The position numbers and the translations under genes are program-made. From NCBI GenBank assembly GCA_900549535.1, contig UROR01000068.1, forward strand, positions 1-10,300: a DNA stretch of 10,300 nt, in the 5' to 3' direction. This document shows, piece by piece, positions 1-5,697 of the stretch. The notes beneath the pieces are model-generated. The model did not search any database and was not told the DNA's origin. It saw only the letters and a program-made list of their open reading frames with translations. This stretch comes from an uncultured Collinsella sp. Lineage in GTDB: Bacteria > Actinomycetota > Coriobacteriia > Coriobacteriales > Coriobacteriaceae. Each line of letters opens with the position of its first letter. Position 1 is the stretch's first letter.

Positions 1-31
1 CAATGGCATCCCCGAGGATATTTAGATTGAA

Positions 32-1120
32 GTGCTCGATATCCTTGATTTTGGACGTATTAAATTCGACGGCAATAAGACCGCGGCTTCTTTTACGGGA
101 GCCACGCGCCCCATTTACGACCTGACCTGGCGATATACGCTTACGGGACATCTTCTCTGGGGTGGCGGAACGGCATGGTCGCGAATTATGTTCCCCGCCT
201 TCAACGAATATATTCGTAGCCGCAGGCCCATAGCCGTGGTTGCAACGCACATCACAGCAGCCAATGTTGCCGTGGGCGCCCGCGTAATTACGGGTATCGA
301 TTATCCGGTCATCTGCGTACCGACCGACTACGAAGTCGAGGGATGGTGGCCCCACAAGGACACCGATTTATTCTGTGTTGCCAACGAATTTATGGCCGAA
401 ACGCTGCGTCCGCGCAAGGTGCTCGAGACAAAGATTCGCATTACCGGCATTCCTATTCGCGCCGGATTCGACACGGATTACGATCGCGAGGAAGAGCTAG
501 CTAAGTTCAACCTCCCCACCGACAAGACCGTCGTGCTGGTAATGGCCGGTGCCAGCTTGCCTCAACCGTACGTTCGCTTTCGCGCGGAGATGGACCGCAC
601 CCTCCCCTTCCTACGCAGCTTCGAAGACATGCACTTTGTCTTTTTGCCGGGCAAAGACACCGAATATGCCACCCGCCTCAAAACGCTCTTCGACGCCATG
701 AAGCTCGAAAACGTCACGGTTCTGGACTATGTCGATGATATGGCAGCGCTTATGCACGGCTGCGACCTGGCAATTCTCAAATCGGGCGGACTCACCGTCA
801 CCGAATGCCTGTGCGCACACCTGCCGATGATCCTGCTGGGCAAGTCCTATGGCCAGGAAAAGGCCAACACCACCATGCTCACCGGCATGGGCGCCAGCAT
901 GCATGTCACCACCGCACGAGAGCTCATCGTGACGTTGCGTCATCTCCACGATCATCCTGAGTCGCTCAAGGCACTGCTCATCAACGGCGAAGTACTACGC
1001 CGCCCCCACGCAGCCGAAGACATAGCCATCGCAACCATGGAGCTCGTAGGCAAACCCCAAAAGCGCAAACGAGCCTTCTGCCGCTTCTACTGGGGCGGAA
1101 AACCCGCGCACATCCGCTAG
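32..1120 (+). CDS. GT28 / MGDG-synthase-like glycosyltransferase, N-terminally short (possibly disrupted)
   Basis: Related by pattern to the processive UDP-sugar:diacylglycerol glycosyltransferases and MurG (GT-B fold, family GT28), which transfer a sugar from a UDP donor to a lipid acceptor at the membrane. The visible part covers the end of the MGDG-synthase-type N-domain (about residues 1-145; VPTDY at 96-100) and a C-terminal donor-binding domain, with the family signature K250-SGGLTVTE-258 followed by LPMILLG. The only ORF start is GTG at 32-34, with a weak GAGGAT upstream. The same frame is open from base 2 and reads NGIPEDI, then TAG (23-25), then IE, then the ORF; this continues the family's helix-strand pattern. 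The true gene therefore probably starts about 35 residues further upstream, where the glycine-rich GGGH-type acceptor loop would be. The TAG is a premature stop in a normal gene, a sequencing error, or a reinitiation site. Substrate unknown. Confidence 0.8.
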   Translation: MLDILDFGRIKFDGNKTAASFTGATRPIYDLTWRYTLTGHLLWGGGTAWSRIMFPAFNEYIRSRRPIAVVATHITAANVAVGARVITGIDYPVICVPTDYEVEGWWPHKDTDLFCVANEFMAETLRPRKVLETKIRITGIPIRAGFDTDYDREEELAKFNLPTDKTVVLVMAGASLPQPYVRFRAEMDRTLPFLRSFEDMHFVFLPGKDTEYATRLKTLFDAMKLENVTVLDYVDDMAALMHGCDLAILKSGGLTVTECLCAHLPMILLGKSYGQEKANTTMLTGMGASMHVTTARELIVTLRHLHDHPESLKALLINGEVLRRPHAAEDIAIATMELVGKPQKRKRAFCRFYWGGKPAHIR

Positions 1121-1133
1121 CGTCTTAATTTCC

Positions 1134-1237
1134 GCTTGCCTGTGGGAGGCCCCTATATATCATCCCGTGCTCAAACATTCTCGCTTCGCTGCGAAACTGC
1201 GCGCGGGACGATATATAGGGGCCTCCCACAGGTAAGC
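1134..1237. repeat. Long hairpin element A (shared-loop repeat family)
   Basis: The left arm 1134-1167 pairs with the right arm 1204-1237: 34 positions with one G-T wobble (1138/1233) and one mismatch (1162/1209). The 36-nt loop 1168-1203 begins TGCTCAAACATTCTCGC and ends GCGAAACTGCGCG, with a small inner stem TCGC/GCGA. It begins 13 nt after the glycosyltransferase stop codon. The same loop ends recur, inverted, in the element at 1400-1502. There is no U-run after the stem, so it is not a textbook terminator. It could be a REP-like or MITE-like palindromic unit or a structured 3' UTR. Confidence 0.85.
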
Positions 1238-1313
1238 TGCGTTTACGTACTAGCAGCTTTACCAGATTCCCCACCACTAGAACCTGCAAAGGCGAAATCA
1301 GAAAATATGAATA

Positions 1314-1364
1314 TAGTAAGCCGATGCGAGAAAGGAGGTGTCCCTTTATCGCATCGGCTTACTA
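1314..1364. terminator. Perfect 16-bp hairpin, probable two-way terminator between convergent genes
   Basis: The arms 1314-1329 and 1349-1364 are perfectly complementary over 16 bp. An inner AAAGG/CCTTT stem (1331-1335 with 1343-1347) closes a short loop. T-rich sequence follows on the + strand (1376-1385, about 11 nt after the stem). On the - strand, T-rich sequence (complement of about 1299-1313) directly follows the stem. Its place between two convergent genes suits a bidirectional terminator. The top strand of the inner stem and loop reads AAAGGAGGTG, an extended match to the anti-Shine-Dalgarno end of 16S rRNA, but no plausible start codon or protein follows it. Confidence 0.45.
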
Positions 1365-1399
1365 GAAAGAAAGGCTTTTATTTTTCAAGCGAGTAGCCG

Positions 1400-1502
1400 C
1401 CCGCCCGGAGCTTACCTATATCGTTCCACGCGCAGTTTCGCAGCGAGCGAAGCGACGCGAGAATGTTTGAGCATGGAATGATATAGGTAAGCCCCGGGCG
1501 GG
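1400..1502. repeat. Long hairpin element B (shared-loop repeat family)
   Basis: The arms 1400-1428 and 1474-1502 form a 29-position stem with one mismatch (1409/1493) and one wobble (1423/1479). The 45-nt loop 1429-1473, read on the - strand, starts TGCTCAAACATTCTCGC and ends GCGAAACTGCGCG. These are the same ends as the loop of the element at 1134-1237, with 9 extra bases in the middle. It lies 16 nt beyond the dut stop codon and has the same sense relative to dut as the other copy has to its gene. The stem base is very GC-rich. Role unknown: 3' UTR structure, terminator-like stop, or palindromic mobile repeat. Confidence 0.85.
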
Positions 1503-1518
1503 AGGGATACGAGCGTCC

Positions 1519-1962
1519 CTAGGCGATGCCGCTGGAGCCGAAGCCTCCTTTGCCTCGGTCGGTTTCGTCTAGTTCGTCTACCTCTATGAGATTGACCGTA
1601 GGGACTTCTTGGATGACGAGTTGGGCTATGCGGTCGCCTTTGTTGATTTGGATGTTGCTCGTGGGGTCTAGGTTAATGAGGATGACTTTGAGCTCACCTC
1701 GGTAGTGGGCGTCGATGAGGCCCGGCGTGTTGACTATAGACAGGCCCTGCTTGATGGCCAAGCCGCTGCGGGGCTGGACGAAGCCGGCGTAGCCATCGGG
1801 CAGGGCGATGGCCAGCCCAGTAGACACCAGACGGCGTTCGAAGGGCTTCAGGACGCAGTCCTCGTTGGAACGCAGATCCAAGCCGGCATCGGTGGGATGG
1901 GCGTATTTGGGAAGCTCGACGGTGGGGTCGAGACGCTTTATGTTGACGGTAATGTTGGACAT
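1519..1962 (-). CDS. dut: dUTP diphosphatase (dUTPase)
   Basis: Hydrolyses dUTP to dUMP and diphosphate, keeping uracil out of DNA and supplying dUMP for dTMP synthesis; a homotrimeric cytosolic enzyme. All five dUTPase motifs are present in order: DAGLDLR (25-31), PRSGLA (64-69), the uracil-pocket region around NTPGLIDAHYRGE (78-90, Asp84 the likely catalytic residue, Tyr87 the deoxyribose-stacking residue), GDRIAQLVI (109-117), and the glycine-rich RGKGGFGSSG (136-145). The length of 147 aa is normal. The ATG at 1960-1962 follows an AAGGTGA ribosome site that overlaps the nrdR stop (4 nt between the genes), so it is very likely cotranscribed with nrdR and possibly with the LysM gene under LexA control. 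A long hairpin follows its stop. Confidence 0.97.
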   Translation of the reverse strand: MSNITVNIKRLDPTVELPKYAHPTDAGLDLRSNEDCVLKPFERRLVSTGLAIALPDGYAGFVQPRSGLAIKQGLSIVNTPGLIDAHYRGELKVILINLDPTSNIQINKGDRIAQLVIQEVPTVNLIEVDELDETDRGKGGFGSSGIA

Positions 1963-1966
1963 GGAA

Positions 1967-2410
1967 TCACCTTAGCTTGTCGAGCTCTTGCAGAAACTCA
2001 TCAACGTCTTTGAAATCGCGGTAGACGGAGGCAAAGCGAATGTACGCCACCTTGTCGATCTTGGCCAAGCGTTTGAGCACCATGTCACCCAACTCATGGG
2101 ACGTGACGGCCGTCAGCGTGCGAGAGCGCAGCTCGACCTCGATGTCATCGATAATCTCATTGAGCTTCTTAGTGTCGATATCGCGCTTGATGGTGGCGCG
2201 CATCAAGCCGACGAGCAGCTTATTACGATCGAACCGCTGCTTGGTTCCGTCTGACTTAATGACCTCGATTGGGTCTTCGCATCGCTCAAACGTTGTAAAG
2301 CGATAGTTACACGAGCAACATTCGCGACGGCGCTTAATGGTGTTATTTGACTCCTGCATACGGGAATCAACGACGCGGGTATGTGCCTTGCCGCATTTGG
2401 GACAGCGCAT
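1967..2410 (-). CDS. nrdR: Transcriptional repressor NrdR
   Basis: NrdR senses ATP/dATP and represses ribonucleotide reductase genes by binding NrdR boxes. An N-terminal zinc ribbon has cysteines 3, 6, 31 and 34 (CPKC...CSC; Cys32 is extra), followed by the basic stretch KRRRE and an ATP-cone domain at about 47-137 (VIKSDGTKQRF, ending VAYIRFASVYRDF). Its 147 aa are typical. The ATG at 2408-2410 is preceded by a strong GAGGAGGT site. Start codon and spacer lie in one arm of a 12-bp inverted repeat (2405-2416 / 2437-2448). It is 51 nt downstream of the LysM gene and 4 nt upstream of dut, an order that recalls the divS-nrdR operon beside lexA in Corynebacterium. No NrdR box was seen in the window. 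Confidence 0.97.
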   Translation of the reverse strand: MRCPKCGKAHTRVVDSRMQESNNTIKRRRECCSCNYRFTTFERCEDPIEVIKSDGTKQRFDRNKLLVGLMRATIKRDIDTKKLNEIIDDIEVELRSRTLTAVTSHELGDMVLKRLAKIDKVAYIRFASVYRDFKDVDEFLQELDKLR

Positions 2411-2448
2411 GGTACCTCCTCTTAAACGATAACAAGGGTACCATGCGC
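2405..2448 (-). promoter_or_regulatory. Perfect 12-bp inverted repeat enclosing the nrdR ribosome site and start codon
   Basis: GCGCATGGTACC at 2405-2416 and its exact reverse complement at 2437-2448 are separated by 20 nt. In the nrdR mRNA the 3' arm holds the end of the GAGGAGGU site, the spacer, the AUG and the next codon, and the loop holds the first part of the ribosome site. This could gate nrdR translation, or act as a processing or termination signal between the LysM gene and nrdR. There is no U-tract after it. The inverted repeat is seen directly; a function is inferred. Confidence 0.6.
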
Positions 2449-2461
2449 AGCGCGATAATGA

Positions 2462-2914
2462 TTACGAACGAGCAGGAACCTTAAGATGCGCACCGGCGGC
2501 GAGCGAACCATGCTCCAGATGATTGACGTTACGGATCATGTCAGAAGTCTCTTGCGTGGAAAGGCCTTCGATTGGATATTCCTCGGCAAGCGACCAAAGA
2601 GAATCGCCAGCCTGAACGCGAATGGTCTCGTAGGTAATGTTGGAAACGGACTCGGCATACGCGGCGTGACGAGCGCTAAAGACCGACGTGGCGAGGACAA
2701 AGAAGAGCGTAAGCGCAACGGCGATGGCGACAATCGTCGGAACCTTCAGGGCAACGCAGGCCGGCGCGACTACAGCCTGCTGATTGCGAGCAGGCTTTAC
2801 GGTCAAAGGCTGAAAGCCGGAGCGGCCACCCTGAACAACCGTAAAAGTGGGTTCTGCAGGCGTCTCGAGCTTAAGGGCGAGGTTTCCCTGGACCATATTC
2901 GTTGCGTTCATCAT
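2462..2914 (-). CDS. LysM membrane protein, probable SOS-induced division inhibitor (YneA/DivS-like)
   Basis: A 150-aa protein: a cytosolic N-terminal tail (1-56), one transmembrane helix (about 57-80, VPTIVAIAVALTLFFVLA) and an extracytoplasmic LysM domain (about 96-147, YETIRVQAGDSLWSLAEEYPI ... GSLAAGAHLKVP) expected to bind peptidoglycan. It is divergent from lexA with a LexA box inside its promoter, the arrangement of Bacillus yneA, Corynebacterium divS and mycobacterial Rv2719c, SOS genes that delay septation or act on the wall. There is little similarity outside LysM, so the function is inferred from position and topology. Two adjacent ATGs (2912-2914, 2909-2911) follow AGAGGAG; the second has the better spacing, giving 149 aa. 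The N-tail is longer than in YneA. Confidence 0.85.
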   Translation of the reverse strand: MMNATNMVQGNLALKLETPAEPTFTVVQGGRSGFQPLTVKPARNQQAVVAPACVALKVPTIVAIAVALTLFFVLATSVFSARHAAYAESVSNITYETIRVQAGDSLWSLAEEYPIEGLSTQETSDMIRNVNHLEHGSLAAGAHLKVPARS

Positions 2915-2981
2915 GTTCTCCTCTCGCGTGTTTTGCTGAGAACAGTTTTATCAAGCCGCGCGGACAAAAATGTCTAGCGCG

Positions 2982-2995
2982 AGAACGAATGTTCG
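2982..2995. promoter_or_regulatory. LexA box 1
   Basis: AGAACGAATGTTCG, a perfect GAAC-N4-GTTC core matching the CGAAC-N4-GTTCG LexA operator of Gram-positive bacteria except at the first base. It is centred at 2988.5, near the predicted transcription start of the LysM gene, where it would block initiation. Confidence 0.85.
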
Positions 2996-2996
2996 G

Positions 2997-3029
2997 TTAT
3001 TATTATCTTCGAACAGTTGTTCCTGTCAA
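2997..3029 (-). promoter_or_regulatory. Sigma70-type promoter of the LysM–nrdR–dut genes
   Basis: On the - strand TTGACA (3029-3024) is followed after 17 nt by ATAATA (3006-3001), or after 18 nt by TAATAA. The -35 is a perfect consensus. The predicted start near 2994 leaves a leader of about 80 nt before the LysM start. LexA box 2 fills the spacer and box 1 lies at the start point, a standard repression layout. Confidence 0.75.
3010..3023. promoter_or_regulatory. LexA box 2
   Basis: CGAACAGTTGTTCC has a perfect GAAC-N4-GTTC core. It lies between the -35 and -10 of the leftward promoter and is centred 28 bp from each of the two other boxes. Confidence 0.88.
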
Positions 3030-3037
3030 GCAAAATT

Positions 3038-3051
3038 CGAACATTTGTTTG
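3038..3051. promoter_or_regulatory. LexA box 3
   Basis: CGAACATTTGTTTG has one imperfect half-site (GTTT instead of GTTC). It is centred 30 bp before the lexA start codon and just upstream of its ribosome site, so it is the box best placed for lexA autorepression. No convincing rightward -35/-10 pair was found; TTCGAA (3008-3013) with CAAAAT (3031-3036) at 17 nt is a weak candidate. Confidence 0.82.
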
Positions 3052-3074
3052 ACATGGGTAGAGAGGATGCCCTG

Positions 3075-3719
3075 ATGGCTCGCAAAATTACCAAGCGTCA
3101 GCAGCAAATTTACGACTTCATCAAGGAATATCAGCAGGAGAAGGGTTATCCGCCCAGTGTGCGCGAGATGGCTTCTGCCGTAGGCCTTTCCTCCCCCAGC
3201 ACCGTGCACGCCCATCTCTCTGCCCTGGAGGCGCGCGGGCTACTCAAGCGCGATGCCACCAAACCGCGCGCCCTGGAACTCTTTAACGAGGACGGTTCCT
3301 CTGTCTCAATTTCTAAATCTGATGAGCCCACCACACCTCGCGGAACGGTCTCGCTACCGCTCGTTGGTCGCGTCGCGGCTGGGATTCCCATTCTGGCCGA
3401 GCAGAATATCGAAGACACTTTTACTATCCCGACCGAAATCGCCACTGATCAGGGTTCCTTTATCCTTGAGGTGCATGGGAGCTCAATGATCAATGTCGGC
3501 ATCTTCAATGGCGATTACATCATCGTCCGTGAACAAAAGAGTGCCATGAACGGCGAAATCGTCGTGGCCATGATTGATGGTTCAGCGACCGTCAAGACGT
3601 TCTACAAGGAGCAGGGACGCGTACGCCTACAGCCTGAGAATGACACCATGGAGCCTATCTATGCAACAAATCCCGTTATTTTGGGCAAAGTCGTCGGCTT
3701 GATGCGCCGGTTCTCGTAA
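3075..3719 (+). CDS. lexA: SOS repressor LexA
   Basis: The self-cleaving repressor of the DNA damage response. The N-terminal winged helix-turn-helix spans 1-65 (TKRQQQIYDFIKEY, VREMASAVGLSSPSTVHAHL, RGLLKR); the S24 protease domain spans about 95-214. The cleavage site is Ala102-Gly103 (GRVAAGIP); the catalytic pair is Ser137 (HGSSM) and Lys174 (ATVKTFY). The 214-aa length is normal. The ATG at 3075 was chosen because GAGAGGA (3061-3067) lies 7 nt before it and MARKITKRQQ matches the family's start; the frame stays open upstream to 2970, but that stretch crosses all the operators. It is divergent from the LysM gene, shares three LexA boxes with it, and its TAA overlaps the next gene's ATG. 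Confidence 0.97.
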   Translation: MARKITKRQQQIYDFIKEYQQEKGYPPSVREMASAVGLSSPSTVHAHLSALEARGLLKRDATKPRALELFNEDGSSVSISKSDEPTTPRGTVSLPLVGRVAAGIPILAEQNIEDTFTIPTEIATDQGSFILEVHGSSMINVGIFNGDYIIVREQKSAMNGEIVVAMIDGSATVKTFYKEQGRVRLQPENDTMEPIYATNPVILGKVVGLMRRFS

Positions 3720-4423
3720 TGCAAAAACGCATCACCATCTTTGATACCGTCCGCGGGTTTACGATGATTTCAATGGCAGGTTTTCACGCTTGCTACGATC
3801 TCGCCTACCTGTACGGTTGGGATATGCCCTGGTTTACCCAGACTGTCTTTCAAGACATCTGGCGCGCCAGCATCAGCTGGGTATTCTTGTTTATCGCGGG
3901 TTGGATGTGCACTCTTTCGCGCAACAATATCAAACGTGCCGCCAAATACGCCTTAGCAGCACTCGTCGTCTGGCTGGCAACAACACTTGTCTCAGTCGAT
4001 GATTCGGTTAATTTTGGCATCATCTACTGCATGGCCGCATGTACCGGCATCGTGGCGTTGACCGATCCCGTCCTTAAAAAGATATCAGCGAGATGGGGCA
4101 TGTCCCTATGCCTTGTGATGTTCGCCCTCACCTGGAGCATCCCCAAAACAATCTACCCTGTCCCCTACCTGGCGTGGCTGGGATTTCCGAGCCCTGGGTT
4201 TGTCTCAGGTGATTACTACCCCATCATCCCGTTTATCTTTATGTATCTTGCAGGATACTTCGCCGCACATATAGCGCAGGGAATCGATAAGACCGTCCCT
4301 AGCTGGGCCTACGCCAACTCCCTGCCGGCGCTCGCCAGCCTTGGACGTTATGCACTACCCTTTTATCTGCTGCATCAGCCCATTATACTGGGCATTTTGG
4401 AGCTCGCCTACTCGGTGCGATAA
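3719..4423 (+). CDS. DUF1624 / heparan-alpha-glucosaminide N-acetyltransferase-like membrane protein
   Basis: A multi-pass membrane protein of the acyltransferase-like DUF1624 family, named after lysosomal HGSNAT; bacterial substrates are unknown. It opens with IFDTVRGFTMISMAGFHACYDL (7-28), the family's D-x-x-RG-(x)-H pattern with His23 a possible catalytic residue. About seven hydrophobic segments follow (about 11-31, 50-66, 75-92, 98-117, 127-141, 167-187, 208-230), including SWVFLFIAGW (53-62) and the end motif LGRYALPFYLLHQPII (208-223). Its ATG overlaps the lexA stop as TAATG, so it should be translationally coupled to lexA and may be damage-inducible; that is inference. Its last 16 bp overlap the 3' end of the convergent hflX. 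Family assignment is fairly secure, function is not. Confidence 0.85.
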   Translation: MQKRITIFDTVRGFTMISMAGFHACYDLAYLYGWDMPWFTQTVFQDIWRASISWVFLFIAGWMCTLSRNNIKRAAKYALAALVVWLATTLVSVDDSVNFGIIYCMAACTGIVALTDPVLKKISARWGMSLCLVMFALTWSIPKTIYPVPYLAWLGFPSPGFVSGDYYPIIPFIFMYLAGYFAAHIAQGIDKTVPSWAYANSLPALASLGRYALPFYLLHQPIILGILELAYSVR

Positions 4424-5697
4424 CGCTCGAGCCGCGGTGCGACACGAGCCGGCAGTTTCGCCACAATACGAACGCCATCCTCAAGATATTCCTCATGCAA
4501 AAGGGTCCCCTGCTCATGCACGAGTGTAATGAGCGCACCTTCACGATATGGAATGTCAGCTGAAAGCAGTACATCGGTGGCAGCTGCCTCGCGAGCAATG
4601 CGATCGACGAGATCGTCGAGCCCCTCGCCTGTTTGGGCCGAGAACAGAACGGCTTCCGGAAAACGACGACGGAAACTTAATCGATCAACGCTATCGAGAA
4701 GATCGATTTTATTGAATACGGTCAGCGTTAGGCGCTCTCCGGCGCCGATCTCATCAAGCACGCGGTCGACAGCCTCCAGCTGTCGCTCATAGTCCTCGTC
4801 AGACGCATCTACGACTTTGAGAATTAGATCGGCACCCAACACCTCGGACAGCGTCGATTTAAAGGCATCGACAAGACCATGCGGCAGCTTTTGAATAAAG
4901 CCGACGGTATCGGTAATCGTCATTCCGCGACCGCCGGGCAGGCGATACGAACGCGTCGTCGGGTCGAGCGTAGCAAACAGCTTGTCCTGCGAAAGTACCG
5001 TAGAGCCTGTCAGGCGATTGAGCAACGTCGATTTACCGGCATTGGTATAACCGGCTAACGCGACGCGAAACGCCGGTGACTCAATACGACTCTTGGATTG
5101 AACATCACGACGCTGTTCAACCTGCTTGATCTCACGACGAAGCGCAGCGATCTTATTACGAATGAGGCGACGGTCGACCTCGAGCTGACTTTCGCCCTGA
5201 CCAAAGCGTGAGCCGATGCCGCCGCGCGTCTGTTCCTTGGCGAGATGGCTCCACATGCCGCGCAGACGAGGCAACAGATATTGAAGCTGCGCCAGCTGTA
5301 CCTGTAGGCGTCCCTCACGCGTCTGAGCATGCAGGCCAAAGATATCCAAGATCAGTGCCGTACGATCGATAATCTTTACCGGCTCGCCCACGGCTTTCTC
5401 CAAATAGGATTGCTGCGAGGGCGTCAGGTCGTCGTCAAAAATAACGACATCGGCATCCATGCGATGTACCAGACCGCACAGCTCCTCTACCTTACCGGAA
5501 CCGATAAATGATTTGGGATACGGCTTTACCAAACGCTGAGACAAGCGAGCCACGCACTGGGCACCAGCCGTGTGGGCAAGGCGCTCCAGCTCATCGAGCG
5601 ATCGATCGAGTGGCCATGCATTGTCGCGCCACTCAACACCAACCAAAATGGCACGCTCGGGCTCGGGTGCCGTGGGAACAAGGGGGAAACGAGCCAT
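4408..5697 (-). CDS. hflX: GTPase HflX
   Basis: A ribosome-associated GTPase that in other bacteria splits or rescues stalled 50S/70S ribosomes, notably after heat or antibiotic stress. The order is: HflX N-terminal domain (about 15-110), coiled-coil linker (about 170-200, basic and glutamine-rich), then the G domain with G1 GYTNAGKS (216-223), switch TLDPTTR (243-249), G3 DTVGF (263-267), G4 NKID (329-332), G5 SAQTG (353-357), and a short C-terminal domain. The RGGIGSRFGQGE stretch (158-169) before the linker is typical. At 429 aa it is full length. The ATG at 5695-5697 overlaps the miaA stop as TAATG. The miaA-hflX order is shared with E. coli (miaA-hfq-hflX), here without hfq. Its 3' end overlaps the opposing membrane gene. 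Confidence 0.97.
   Translation of the reverse strand: MARFPLVPTAPEPERAILVGVEWRDNAWPLDRSLDELERLAHTAGAQCVARLSQRLVKPYPKSFIGSGKVEELCGLVHRMDADVVIFDDDLTPSQQSYLEKAVGEPVKIIDRTALILDIFGLHAQTREGRLQVQLAQLQYLLPRLRGMWSHLAKEQTRGGIGSRFGQGESQLEVDRRLIRNKIAALRREIKQVEQRRDVQSKSRIESPAFRVALAGYTNAGKSTLLNRLTGSTVLSQDKLFATLDPTTRSYRLPGGRGMTITDTVGFIQKLPHGLVDAFKSTLSEVLGADLILKVVDASDEDYERQLEAVDRVLDEIGAGERLTLTVFNKIDLLDSVDRLSFRRRFPEAVLFSAQTGEGLDDLVDRIAREAAATDVLLSADIPYREGALITLVHEQGTLLHEEYLEDGVRIVAKLPARVAPRLERYRTE

Noticed and set aside
1136..1396. 86-codon + strand ORF in the gap between the glycosyltransferase and dut
   Set aside because: It runs through a full hairpin element and the central hairpin, has no ribosome site before its start and no recognisable protein character. 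It is an accident of the repeats.
1134..1502. CRISPR array or phage att site made of the inverted repeats
   Set aside because: There are only two copies, inverted and strongly palindromic, with no regular spacers, cas genes or integrase in view.
2963..2974. GACA-AAAA-TGTC palindrome as a fourth LexA box
   Set aside because: The half-site spacing matches but GACA/TGTC is not GAAC/GTTC, and it is 20, not 28, bp from box 1.
2486..2977. 163-codon + strand ORF opposite the LysM gene
   Set aside because: It overlaps the TM/LysM protein and the SOS regulatory region; highly basic composition typical of shadow frames.
2970..3074. Upstream extension of lexA to a start at 2970 (249 aa)
   Set aside because: The extension is encoded by the three LexA boxes and the divergent promoter, does not resemble LexA, and has no ribosome site; ATG 3075 has one.
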